DNA of 64,000 nucleotides from Chryseobacterium polytrichastri (GTDB lineage Bacteria; Bacteroidota; Bacteroidia; Flavobacteriales; Weeksellaceae): the NCBI RefSeq assembly GCF_900142445.1, contig NZ_FRAV01000007.1, forward strand, positions 1 to 64,000, given 5' to 3'. Below are positions 53,715 to 64,000 of this stretch, one piece after another (position 1 is the first letter of the stretch; the number at the start of each line of letters is the position of its first letter). The notes below the pieces were generated by a model. The model was given only the letters and a program-made list of their open reading frames with translations, was not told the origin of the DNA and did not search any database. Both the position numbers and the translations under genes were made by a program.

Positions 53715-54764
53715 TTATAATATAAGCATGGCATCGCCGTAAGAATAGAACTTGTATTTTTCTTTTACAGCTTCTTCATAGGCATGCATAATAAATTCTC
53801 TTCCTGCAAACGCTGCAATCATCATTAATAATGTTGATTTTGGTGTGTGGAAGTTCGTAATCATTGTATTAGCAACTCCAAAATCGTGAGGCGGGTAAAT
53901 AAATTTATTTGTCCAACCATTGAAAGCAGAGATTTTTTTGTTTGAAGAAACAGAAGTTTCCAATGCTCTCATTGTAGTTGTTCCTACTGCACAAACTCTT
54001 CTGTGCTCGTCTACTGCTCTGTTGATGATGTCTGCATTTTTCTCATCGATGATGATTTCTTCAGACTCCATTTTATGCTTAGAAAGATCTTCAACTTCAA
54101 TTGGGTTGAAAGTTCCTAAACCTACGTGAAGCGTAACCTCAGCAAAATCAATTCCTTTAATCTCTAATCTCTTCATTAAATGTCTAGAGAAGTGTAAACC
54201 TGCAGTTGGTGCTGCTACCGCTCCTTCAATTTTAGCATAAATCGTCTGATATCTTTCAGCATCTTCAGGTTCTACTGATCTTTTGATATATTTTGGAAGT
54301 GGAGTTTCTCCTAATTCTTTTAATTTAGTTCTGAATTCTTCATAAGAACCATCGAATAAGAATCTTAATGTTCTTCCTCTAGAAGTCGTATTATCAATAA
54401 CCTCAGCTACCAAAGATTCGTCTTCTGTAAAGAATAACTTGTTACCAATTCTTATTTTTCTTGCCGGATCTACCAAAACATCCCAAACACGAGTTTCTTT
54501 ATCAAGCTCTCTTAAAAGGAAAACTTCAATTTTAGCTCCTGTTTTTTCTTTATTTCCGTAAAGACGTGCAGGGAAAACTTTTGTATTGTTGAAAATAAAT
54601 AAGTCTTTTTCATCAAAATAATCAACCACATCTTTAAATAATTTATGTTCGATAGTTTGCGTTTTTCTGTCAAGAACCATTAATCTAGACTCATCTCTGT
54701 GCTCTGATGGGTGTTCTGCCAATAATTCCTCAGGAAGATCAAAATTAAAATCTGATGTTTTCAT
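53715..54764 (-). CDS. queA: S-adenosylmethionine:tRNA ribosyltransferase-isomerase QueA
   Basis: A 349-residue enzyme that transfers the ribosyl part of SAM to preQ1 in tRNA, making epoxyqueuosine. Motifs: [28 protein letters not shown] at the start, [42 protein letters not shown] and [19 protein letters not shown]. Full length for the family. Same strand and upstream of rlmN; both act on RNA. Confidence 0.95.
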   Translation of the reverse strand: MKTSDFNFDLPEELLAEHPSEHRDESRLMVLDRKTQTIEHKLFKDVVDYFDEKDLFIFNNTKVFPARLYGNKEKTGAKIEVFLLRELDKETRVWDVLVDPARKIRIGNKLFFTEDESLVAEVIDNTTSRGRTLRFLFDGSYEEFRTKLKELGETPLPKYIKRSVEPEDAERYQTIYAKIEGAVAAPTAGLHFSRHLMKRLEIKGIDFAEVTLHVGLGTFNPIEVEDLSKHKMESEEIIIDEKNADIINRAVDEHRRVCAVGTTTMRALETSVSSNKKISAFNGWTNKFIYPPHDFGVANTMITNFHTPKSTLLMMIAAFAGREFIMHAYEEAVKEKYKFYSYGDAMLIL

Positions 54765-54944
54765 TTTTTAAATTACGGTTTAAAAATTTAATGAAATTAC
54801 AAGGTGTAATTTTCGAGTTGCAAATATACGACATTGAATACCCCTTTGTCAAGTATTATTTAACAAACCTGTCAAATGGTTAAATATCAGTAGTCTTTTG
54901 AATGCAAAAAAAATGTAATTTGGCTCTTTAAAAAACAGTAATAC

Positions 54945-55637
54945 ATGAGCAAATATTCAATTGAATCTTTCGTTAACGAAACCAAGGAAAATCCACTAGA
55001 AAGAGACTATTTCGAACTTGAAAAGCCTCAGCTTTTAGAGATTAACCTTAATAACCAATCGGTATGGACAAAAAGAGGAAGTATGGTAGGCTATGTTGGA
55101 AAAATTAATTTTGAAAGACAGGGAATAATGTCTGGAGGAATAGGTAACTTTCTTAAAAAAGCAATCAGTGGTGAAGGTTCTAAACTAATGAAAGCAGAAG
55201 GGACCGGAAGATTATACATTGCTGATGCAGGGAAAAGAGTTCGTATTCTTTATTTAAATAATGAATCTGTTTGTGTAAATGGAAATGATGTATTAGCTCA
55301 CGAGAATAGTATAAAAAGCAACATTACCATGTTAAAAAGCATCGCTGGAGCGCTCTCAGGAGGATTATTCCAGGTGAAACTTTCGGGGACAGGACACATT
55401 GCAATAACAACCCACGGAGATCCTATCACATTATTGGTAACTCCCGATGCACCGGTTTTCACAGATCCTAATGCTACAGTAGCTTGGTCTGGAAATCTAA
55501 GCCCCGACCTGAAAACAAATGTATCTTTCAAAAGTCTTATGGGAAGAGGAAGCGGAGAAGAATTTCAGATGAAATTTTCAGGGAACGGATGGGTTCTTAT
55601 TCAGCCTTATGAAGAGGTTTATTCAGTAGACAAATAA
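54945..55637 (+). CDS. AIM24 family protein
   Basis: A 230-residue all-beta protein of the AIM24 family (double-stranded beta-helix related to TRAP-type proteins). Matches include NNQSVWTKRGSMVGYVGKINFER, EGTGRLYIADAGKRVRILYLNNESVCVNGNDVLAHE, and LSGTGHIAITTHGDPITL. No signal peptide. The bacterial role is not established. It is followed after 26 bases by a serine hydrolase gene on the same strand, so the two may share a transcript. Confidence 0.87.
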   Translation: MSKYSIESFVNETKENPLERDYFELEKPQLLEINLNNQSVWTKRGSMVGYVGKINFERQGIMSGGIGNFLKKAISGEGSKLMKAEGTGRLYIADAGKRVRILYLNNESVCVNGNDVLAHENSIKSNITMLKSIAGALSGGLFQVKLSGTGHIAITTHGDPITLLVTPDAPVFTDPNATVAWSGNLSPDLKTNVSFKSLMGRGSGEEFQMKFSGNGWVLIQPYEEVYSVDK

Positions 55638-55663
55638 GTAAATTATTATAAAAAGTTTCGCTC

Positions 55664-56737
55664 ATGAAAAATATCCTTGCAGGTTTACTCTTATTGATCA
55701 TACATACAGCTCAGTCGCAAATACAAAACGTAGAAAAAGTGATTGATTCCTCTGTACAAAAAGATAATTTTAATGGAAGCGTATTGCTCGCAAAAAACGG
55801 TAATATTGAATTATTGACATATAAAGGCTTAGCCAATAGACATTATAATATTAACTTTTCCGACGAAACCAGATTCCATATTTTTTCTCTAACAAAAACT
55901 TTTACTGCAGTGCTTATTATGCAGCTATACGAAAGAGGTAAACTCAATCTGGATGCAACAATATCAACGTATTATCCCGAATATAAAGGAGAAGCGGCAA
56001 AAAAAGTAACGATAAGAAACTTGTTGACCTACAGCAGCGGAAGAGATCATAAAGACATTAGCACACCGGAATTTATTCATCAGGCGTATGATAATACCAT
56101 TTGGGATCTAGATACCTTTATCACCACCTTTTTATCTGAAAAGCTAATTGACAAACCGGGAACAAAGTTTAGTTATAATAATGGTGACTTTATACTGCTC
56201 GGAAAAATCATTGAGAAGATATACAACAAACCTTATGAACAGGTTTTAAAAGAACAAATATTAGATCCTCTGAAAATGCAGAACACCGGATTTTTGCATC
56301 ATAATGACATCGTTAAAAATATTGATGAAGGCTACACTGCGGATGAGTCGGATGCTTTTGCGCTACACATGCCCACTAATGCATATATAGACAATCTGTA
56401 TTCGGCTGGGGCTATGTATTCAACTCCAAAAGACCTTTTGATTTTTGATCAGGCTGTATTTAACCATACTCTAATTAAAAAAACAACGTTGGACACTATG
56501 CTGACCCCTAATAAAAACCTTGGAGATGTGGCTTTTGGATTTTGGGTTTATCCTAAAAAATTTGGTTCAGTAGATACTTTATTTGCAGAACGCCAAGGGG
56601 AAGGCTATGGACACAGTGCTAACTGGGTACATCTTATTGATAAAAATGTTACGTTGATTATTTTATCCAATACAAAAGACATTAAGTATTTAAATAAAAT
56701 GAGAGAAAAAGTGATTGCTGCCTACTATGGTCAATGA
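55664..56737 (+). CDS. Serine hydrolase, class C beta-lactamase family
   Basis: A 357-residue exported hydrolase (signal peptide MKNILAGLLLLIIHTAQSQ). The SxxK motif is SLTK (about residue 75-78), the YxN motif is in FSYNNGDF (about 172-179), and a C-terminal GHSANWVH segment stands at the KTG-like position. It belongs to the large beta-lactamase/D-alanyl-D-alanine carboxypeptidase/esterase group; the substrate is unknown. Unlike the 11958-13427 relative, it lacks a lipobox and long C-terminal tail. Confidence 0.86.
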   Translation: MKNILAGLLLLIIHTAQSQIQNVEKVIDSSVQKDNFNGSVLLAKNGNIELLTYKGLANRHYNINFSDETRFHIFSLTKTFTAVLIMQLYERGKLNLDATISTYYPEYKGEAAKKVTIRNLLTYSSGRDHKDISTPEFIHQAYDNTIWDLDTFITTFLSEKLIDKPGTKFSYNNGDFILLGKIIEKIYNKPYEQVLKEQILDPLKMQNTGFLHHNDIVKNIDEGYTADESDAFALHMPTNAYIDNLYSAGAMYSTPKDLLIFDQAVFNHTLIKKTTLDTMLTPNKNLGDVAFGFWVYPKKFGSVDTLFAERQGEGYGHSANWVHLIDKNVTLIILSNTKDIKYLNKMREKVIAAYYGQ

Positions 56738-56789
56738 TTTTATAACAAAAATTATTCACGAAATAAGAAGTCATTTAAATCTTTAAGCA

Positions 56790-56830
56790 AAAAGGTCTGT
56801 TCTATAATTATAGAACAGGCCTTTTGTTAA
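56790..56830 (+). terminator. Rho-independent terminator of the AIM24-hydrolase pair
   Basis: An 18-base-pair stem (56790-56825, one G-U pair) centred at 56807/56808, built on CTGTTCTATAAT / ATTATAGAACAG with almost no loop, then T-rich DNA. Confidence 0.82.
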
Positions 56831-56940
56831 ACAAAACATTCACAAATAGCTATTAAGTACTTTATCCATGGTCATAATTTGATGTTATAAGCTTTTTTAC
56901 TATTAAAATTTTAATATCTTTAAAATAAAAAAATAGGTAG

Positions 56941-59209
<2,269 letters not shown>

Positions 59210-59219
<10 letters not shown>

Positions 59220-60250
59220 ACCATATTGTTAAAAAATTTATTGCTACCGAAAACTATACACTTCATCCTATCATCAACGGATTGATCAACGTAACTTTTA
59301 TTGTAGAAAATAAAGACACTCATCAAAAATACATCTTACAGAAGATTAATAATCAGGTATTTAAAAATACAGATTCTATTATCATTAATCATTTACAGAT
59401 TAATTGCTTGCTACAATCCAATGACTATCAATTGGATATCATTAAACCTATCCTTTCTCTTTCAAAAGAATTTTTGGTACAGGATGAAAATTTACAACCC
59501 TGGAGAATGCAAAGTTTTGTGGAAGACAGCGTGACTTTTATTAAAGTTCCTTCATCGGATATTGCCTTTGAAGCTGCCAAAGCATTCAGTCATTTTCTTG
59601 ACGTTGTAAATACGGGAACGCTGCCCAATATTGAAGACACGTTGCCCAATTTCCTTAATTTTGAGAAAAGAGTACATGATTATCAAGAGGCATTAAAAAA
59701 TGCAGATCCTCAATTCCTAGAAAATGCCAACACTGAAATAGAACTCACCAACCAATTTTTGTCTTTACCTAATAAATGGATTGAAATGGTGAATAATAAT
59801 CAACTTCCTAAAAGAATCATTCATGCCGATGCTAAAATCAGCAATATTCTTTTTGATGAAAATCATGAGGCATTAGCCGTGATTGATCTTGATACCGTGA
59901 TGGTTTCAACCATTCTATATGACTTTGGAACGATGATACAATCTTACACCAACACCACCAATGAAGATGACGGAAGTGCTGAAAATAATTTTAATCCCGA
60001 AATTTATAATGCCGTTAAAAACGGATTCTTATTTCATTTAAAAGAAACATTAACTCCGGAAGAATCTAATAATCTTGATTATGCAGCTCAAGTTGCTATT
60101 TATATTCAGGAGATTCGTTTTCTGACGGATTATTTAAATGGAAGTATTTATTACTCAACAAAATATCCTGAACATAATTTAGATCGAACGAAAAATCAAT
60201 TGGAGCTTTTGAAAGGGTTGAATGAGTTTTTGGGTTGGAGGGTTGGCTAA
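59210..60250 (+). CDS. Phosphotransferase, N-acetylhexosamine 1-kinase-like (APH family)
   Basis: A 346-residue kinase of the aminoglycoside/choline phosphotransferase fold. The opening LHPIINGLINVTFIVENKDTHQKYILQKINNQVFKNTDSI resembles NahK-type N-acetylhexosamine 1-kinases (GLIN..Y, ILQ.IN...F). The catalytic loop RIIHADAKISNILFDE (about 204-219) and the metal Asp in AVIDLDTVMVST follow. It would phosphorylate GalNAc or GlcNAc at C1, feeding the nucleotidyltransferase whose gene it overlaps by 10 bases. Aminoglycoside resistance is unlikely given the context. Confidence 0.85.
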
Positions 60251-60279
60251 TGATAGAATTCCGATTTCTAAAAAATAGT

Positions 60280-60420
60280 TTAATCAAACCATTAAGATTT
60301 TTTAAGACGTTAAGGAAAATTAAGAGAATATCTAAAGGTATTTTTTAGAGTACAAATTTTAAATTCATATATGAATTCTTAATAATCTTAATCGCTTAAC
60401 GAAATCTTAATGGTTTAATT
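60280..60420. repeat. Long imperfect inverted repeat (~140 bases)
   Basis: The left arm contains AAACCATTAAGAT and CGTTAAG; the right arm contains CTTAACG and ATCTTAATGGTTT in mirror order, around an AT-rich centre with its own small palindrome (ATTCATATATGAAT). Non-coding; between the kinase and DNA glycosylase genes, which converge. It could end both transcripts or be a MITE-like dispersed repeat. Confidence 0.7.
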
Positions 60421-60428
60421 CAATGATT

Positions 60429-60923
60429 TTATTTTTGCACAAAATTCAAAATAGCTTTCCATTCTTCATACTTTTTTTCAAAAGAAACAGTGTGCAACGG
60501 ACTTGTGGAAGGCAATAAAATAGTAGGAAGCTTATAGTTCTTTCCTAAAATTTTCTGTAAATTTTTATAGGATTTTCCGCCATTACAGAAAATGGCTTTT
60601 ACGTTTGGATATTGTTCCAACAGTTCTCCAATCTGATTGGCTTCTTCATTTTTTATTTCAGAATCAAGACTTCCTTTTCTTTCACAGGAATCTATGACAT
60701 CCCAAATAGCAATATGATGCTTTGTTAAGGTCTTCACTCTTTCAGGATAATTCTCTGTAAATTCTTCATTGAATAATTCAAAAATAATTTTCCAGAATTT
60801 ATTTTGAGGATGCGCGTAATATTGTTGTTTTTCCAATGATTTCACACCGGGAATTGAACCTAAAATTAAAATCTTAGATTGATCATCGATGAAGGGTGGA
60901 AATGATGAGATTCTGTTTTCCAT
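60429..60923 (-). CDS. DNA-deoxyinosine / uracil-DNA glycosylase family protein (UDG family 6-like)
   Basis: A 164-residue glycosylase. Matches to the hypoxanthine-DNA glycosylase group: ILILGSIPGVKSLEKQQYYAHPQNKFWKIIFELF (motif 1, about 18-51), HHIAIWDVIDSCERKGSLDSEIKN, VKAIFCNGGKSY and the C-terminal LPSTSPLHTVSFEKKYEEW. It removes deaminated bases such as hypoxanthine from DNA. Single gene. Confidence 0.9.
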   Translation of the reverse strand: MENRISSFPPFIDDQSKILILGSIPGVKSLEKQQYYAHPQNKFWKIIFELFNEEFTENYPERVKTLTKHHIAIWDVIDSCERKGSLDSEIKNEEANQIGELLEQYPNVKAIFCNGGKSYKNLQKILGKNYKLPTILLPSTSPLHTVSFEKKYEEWKAILNFVQK

Positions 60924-60953
60924 GATTCAAATATATAAATTTCCAGCAAAGAA

Positions 60954-60977
60954 AGAACGGACTCAAAAATCCGTTCT
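60954..60977 (-). terminator. Hairpin terminator of the dehydratase operon
   Basis: Stem AGAACGGA / TCCGTTCT with an 8-base loop. On the minus strand it is followed by a T-rich run; it lies about 28 bases beyond the stop at 61006. Confidence 0.78.
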
Positions 60978-61005
60978 CACATTATATCATATATCAAAAA
61001 ACATT

Positions 61006-61980
61006 CTAATTGTTTACAATAGATTCAAAAAGTTCCGGATTAATATTCCCTCCACAAATCACAATACATACTTTTTTACCTTTAAAAAGGTCTTTATTTT
61101 TAATGAAACCAGCCACGCTTACTCCGGCAGCACCTTCAATAATTTGTTGATCATGTTTATAGATCAACTTCATTGCGTTTTTAATTTCATCTTCAGAAAC
61201 TTCCTGATAACCATCTGTAACCGCCTCAATAATATCAAGCGTTATAGCCCCTTTTTCATAGCCGCCTGCCGAGCCATCAGAAATAGTGTCCAAAGACATA
61301 CTTTCTACATATTTTTTATCCCGTATCGCCCAATATACCTCGGGAGAATTGGCGGGTACACATCCCATAATTAAAACATCAGGTAATACAGATTTTAAAT
61401 AAGAAGCTGTTCCAGAAATCAATCCACCACCCCCTATAGTAATAAGCACGGCATCCAGATCTGGTCCTAATTGTTGAGCTATTTCTACTCCAACAGTTCC
61501 TTGTCCGCCAATAATTTTCAGATCATTGTAAGGAGAAACCCAAGTCATATAATGATCTTCAGCGAATTTTTTAGCATACTCTTCTGTAGCCGAAGAATCA
61601 TTACCGTATTCATTTATTTCTAAATTGCCTAAAGCTTTTATTTTATTAAGCTTCATTTGTGAAGCCGTTTTAGGGACAAATAATTGCGCATTTACATGAT
61701 CACGTAAACCGGATGCAGTTGCAAATGCCAAACCGTGATTTCCTGTAGAAGCTGTTATAATTCCTATTTCACATTCTTCATCAGTTAAAGACAGTACTTT
61801 ATTTACAGCTCCTCTGAGCTTAAAGGAACCTGTTTTTTGTTGATTTTCTAATTTCAGATATACTTCACCACCCGTTAAAGATGATAAATAACCCGATTTC
61901 AAAACTTCTGTTGTGTTGATATGAGCTCTGATATTTTTTTCAGCCATTAAAACCTCATTAACAATATTTTCTATTTTCAT
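61006..61980 (-). CDS. PLP-dependent threonine/serine dehydratase family protein (EutB-like)
   Basis: A 324-residue fold-type II PLP enzyme. The PLP lysine is Lys54 in KTGSFKLRGA, the phosphate-binding loop is ITIGGGGLISG (about 180-190), and ASTGNHGLAFA (about 79-89) binds the substrate. Such enzymes deaminate threonine, serine or 3-hydroxyaspartate-like compounds. It starts 12 bases after an ornithine-cyclodeaminase-family gene; the same pairing occurs as EutB/EutC in hydroxyectoine breakdown, though no other ectoine gene is here. Substrate uncertain. Confidence 0.86.
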   Translation of the reverse strand: MKIENIVNEVLMAEKNIRAHINTTEVLKSGYLSSLTGGEVYLKLENQQKTGSFKLRGAVNKVLSLTDEECEIGIITASTGNHGLAFATASGLRDHVNAQLFVPKTASQMKLNKIKALGNLEINEYGNDSSATEEYAKKFAEDHYMTWVSPYNDLKIIGGQGTVGVEIAQQLGPDLDAVLITIGGGGLISGTASYLKSVLPDVLIMGCVPANSPEVYWAIRDKKYVESMSLDTISDGSAGGYEKGAITLDIIEAVTDGYQEVSEDEIKNAMKLIYKHDQQIIEGAAGVSVAGFIKNKDLFKGKKVCIVICGGNINPELFESIVNN

Positions 61981-61992
61981 ACATTTATATTT

Positions 61993-62964
61993 TTATTTTA
62001 AATATGTTTCATACACCCCCTGAGCGATCATTAAATCCTGAGTGGCAATTCCGGTGAGGTCAGCAATTGTAATTTCTGTATCATTTTTTCGTCCTAAGCT
62101 TCTATCTCTAATAACTTTTCCCAGCTCAACAACCTCTTTTTTAGGGGTCAACTGATGATTATACATTTGATATAGTTCTCCACGAAATTTACACTGTTCA
62201 ATACTGTCAACCACCACAAGGTCAGAATGCGCAACAAGAGCAGGATCCAATTCAATTTTATGAGGTGTATCAGACCCTACCGCTGTAATATGAGTTCCCG
62301 GCTTGATCCATTCTTTTCTAAGCAAATATTCTTGGGAAGGCGTTGTTGTAACAATTAGATTACTATTTTCAGCCAGCTCCTGAAGATGGTTGGTTGAGGT
62401 AATATCCCAATATTCATGATCAATTTCATCCAAAAATTTCTTTAAACCAGTTTCTGATCTTGCCCAGACTGAAACTTTTCTGCATGCTGTGACTGTTTTT
62501 AGATATTTTAATTGCATTTGAGCCTGTATTCCTGCACCCACAATCCCTATCTGAGTAATATTTTTCGGAGCTAAATATTTAGCACAAACGGCACCTGCTA
62601 AACCTGTTCTGACATCTGTAAGATAGCCGTTATCCAGCAAAACAGCACTTGTACAACCTGTTTCACTATCAAACAACAACATCAAACCCTGGCTTGAAGA
62701 TATTCCTTTACCAGGATTTTCATAGAAACCTGAAGCAATTTTTACCACATAATATGGCATTTCTTTTACAGATGCACACTTAATATGAACGTCACCAGAA
62801 GGATTTTCAAAATTTAATTCCGTAACAGGAGGAAGCTGCACTTGCGAATTACTGTATAGAGTAAATGCTTTTTCAATTAAAGGCAGCAATTCTATATTAG
62901 GTAATAAACTGTGTATCTCGTCTTCTGTAAGAACTTTAGAGCTCGAATTTAGATTAACCATCAT
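61993..62964 (-). CDS. Ornithine cyclodeaminase / mu-crystallin family protein (EutC-like)
   Basis: A 323-residue NAD(P)-dependent protein. Family features: GLMLLFDSETGCTSAVLLDNGYLTDVRTGLAGAVCAKYLAP (about 88-128, substrate Arg/Lys/Asp region), the nucleotide loop IGIVGAGIQAQMQLKYLKTV (about 134-153), and ITAVGSDTPHKIELDP. Members are cyclodeaminases, imine reductases or amino-acid dehydrogenases. It is first in a two-gene operon with the PLP dehydratase. The joint pathway (hydroxyectoine, 2,3-diamino acids or other) cannot be decided from sequence alone. Confidence 0.88.
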   Translation of the reverse strand: MMVNLNSSSKVLTEDEIHSLLPNIELLPLIEKAFTLYSNSQVQLPPVTELNFENPSGDVHIKCASVKEMPYYVVKIASGFYENPGKGISSSQGLMLLFDSETGCTSAVLLDNGYLTDVRTGLAGAVCAKYLAPKNITQIGIVGAGIQAQMQLKYLKTVTACRKVSVWARSETGLKKFLDEIDHEYWDITSTNHLQELAENSNLIVTTTPSQEYLLRKEWIKPGTHITAVGSDTPHKIELDPALVAHSDLVVVDSIEQCKFRGELYQMYNHQLTPKKEVVELGKVIRDRSLGRKNDTEITIADLTGIATQDLMIAQGVYETYLK

Positions 62965-63097
62965 TATTAATATTAAATATTTGTGTATTGATTTTGCTTA
63001 TTGTCTAGGCAATGACTCGTAAATTTAATAATTTTCAGATACCACCGTATTATTTTATGATCATTTATAATAAATTTCAATTTATTAGGATTTAGGC

Positions 63098-63125
63098 ATA
63101 AAAAAAACGAACCGAAGTCCGTTTT
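63098..63125 (-). terminator. Rho-independent terminator with UUCG tetraloop
   Basis: On the minus strand AAAACGGAC-TTCG-GTTCGTTTT followed by more T: 9-base-pair stem with one G-U pair, closed by a stable UUCG loop. It ends the peptidase transcript. Confidence 0.82.
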
Positions 63126-63155
63126 CAAATATTTTTAAATAATATGTATGTGATA

Positions 63156-64000
63156 TTATAACGTTTCTTTCAACCAATCAAAGAATTCTCTCTGCCAAAC
63201 TAAACCATTTTGCGGATGTAGCACCCAGTGATTTTCGTTAGGGAAATAGACTAATTTAGATTTCAAGCCTCTCAATTTAGCCGCTTGGAAAGCTTCCTGA
63301 CCTTGTTCGTAAGGAACACGGAAATCTATTCCACCTTGGAAAATCATAATAGGCTTATTCCATTTGTCAACAAAATTACTTGGGTTAAATTCTGTATATG
63401 CTTTTGGCAATGGCTTTTCCCATGGAGAACCTAAATCCCAATTCGCGAACCAAAGTTCTTCTGTTGTTAAATACCAAGATTTCATATCAAATAATCCATC
63501 GTGAGCGATGAACGTTTTGAATCTGTTCTCATGAATTCCTGCCAACATAAATACGCTGTATCCACCATAACTAGCTCCAACCGCGGCTACTCTACTTCCG
63601 TCAACATACGGTAACGTTTTCGCATAATCTGTTGCTGCCAAGTAATCTCTCATGGGTTGTCCGCCCCAGTCTTTAGAAATTTCTTCATTCCATTTTGTTC
63701 CCCATCCCGGCATTCCGCGACGATTTGGTGCTACCACGATGTATCCGTTCGCTGCCATTAAAGCAAAGTTCCATCTTGTACTGAAAAATTGTGTTAATGC
63801 AGATTGAGGACCTCCCTGACAATATACTAATGTTGGATATTTTTTATTAGGATCAAAGTTTGGCGGATAATGGAACCATACGCCCATTTCTTTTCCGTCT
63901 GTTGTTTTCACCATCTTCAGTTCAGATTTTCCCTGAGCCAATTTAGAATACATGTCTTTATTAGCTTCGGTAATCTGCTTCATTTCACCATTCTTCAGAT
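63156..64000 (-). CDS. S9 family prolyl oligopeptidase, C-terminal part (cut by window edge)
   Basis: The catalytic alpha/beta-hydrolase domain of an S9 peptidase; the frame runs open to the window edge without a start (residues before MKQITEANK read LKNGE). Triad: Ser in GASYGG, Asp in GGIDFRVP and His in NENHWV. Also present: YCQGGPQSALTQFFSTRWNF and the NRRGMPGWGTKWNEEISKDWGGQPMRDYLAA segment of DPP-IV-like enzymes. The missing N-terminal part should be a beta-propeller. Such periplasmic enzymes release N-terminal dipeptides or process peptides. Confidence 0.92.
   Translation of the reverse strand, partial: LKNGEMKQITEANKDMYSKLAQGKSELKMVKTTDGKEMGVWFHYPPNFDPNKKYPTLVYCQGGPQSALTQFFSTRWNFALMAANGYIVVAPNRRGMPGWGTKWNEEISKDWGGQPMRDYLAATDYAKTLPYVDGSRVAAVGASYGGYSVFMLAGIHENRFKTFIAHDGLFDMKSWYLTTEELWFANWDLGSPWEKPLPKAYTEFNPSNFVDKWNKPIMIFQGGIDFRVPYEQGQEAFQAAKLRGLKSKLVYFPNENHWVLHPQNGLVWQREFFDWLKETL

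Noticed and set aside
60889..61374. 161-codon plus-strand ORF across the dehydratase gene end
   Set aside because: Antisense to a clear PLP enzyme; Phe/Ile/Asn-rich composition typical of a shadow frame.

Overview
The window is AT-rich DNA (roughly one third G+C) from a member of the Flavobacteriia, most likely a Chryseobacterium/Elizabethkingia-type Weeksellaceae. The evidence is: many short secreted proteins with Bacteroidota-style signal peptides ending in AQ or SQ; -7 boxes of the TAnnTTTG type instead of E. coli -10 boxes; 7TM-AraC regulators; an E1 alpha/beta fusion dehydrogenase; SusC-type plug sequences; and a GH109 gene that closely resembles, from memory, the Elizabethkingia alpha-N-acetylgalactosaminidase. 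I see no rRNA, tRNA or CRISPR array. The window opens inside an IS3-family element and ends inside an S9 peptidase gene.

Layout. 0-5 kb is accessory: an IS3 transposase end, a 7TM-AraC regulator, an outer-membrane barrel protein, a decayed WHH/HNH-type nuclease-toxin tail followed by its SMI1/KNR4 (SUKH) immunity gene, and a secreted adenosine deaminase. 5-12 kb holds sbcDC, then a MarR regulator with a universal stress protein. 12-22 kb holds a serine hydrolase, a second 7TM-AraC regulator, a Crp/Fnr regulator next to a catalase-like peroxidase and a hexameric tyrosine-coordinated heme protein (a peroxide-defence set), an acyltransferase and a LytS/LytTR two-component pair. 21-27 kb holds a lone GldA-like ABC ATPase, a patatin with an altered nucleophile elbow, two tandem paralogous secreted proteins, lpdA and two small coiled-coil secreted proteins. 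27-31.6 kb is a two-gene GH29-GH3 glycosidase operon.

31.7-36.8 kb is a minus-strand cluster headed by a GbsR/MarR-type regulator. It has near-identical palindromes before and just after its gene, a decaying tandem array of small membrane-protein paralogs, then DCC1-like, SRPBCC, DUF2071 and TIGR01777 proteins. 36.8-40.6 kb is a module of an ECF sigma factor, a membrane protein shaped like an anti-sigma factor but carrying a SusC-like plug domain with no barrel, and a vWA/thrombospondin-3 lipoprotein; I consider this the most unusual system here. 40.8-54.8 kb is largely housekeeping (C1 peptidase, old yellow enzyme with a divergent HxlR regulator, keto-acid dehydrogenase E1, polyprenyl synthase, sterol-desaturase-like hydroxylase, rlmN, queA). 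It also carries two copies of a ~190 bp element with terminal inverted repeats.

54.9-64 kb has an AIM24/serine hydrolase pair, then a three-gene overlapping operon (GH109, sugar nucleotidyltransferase, N-acetylhexosamine-kinase-like phosphotransferase) that reads as a GalNAc/HexNAc salvage route. Its GH109 gene is frameshifted. Then come a DNA glycosylase, a dehydratase/ornithine-cyclodeaminase pair and the S9 peptidase. Family assignments are from recognition of motifs and sequence memory; no database search was run.
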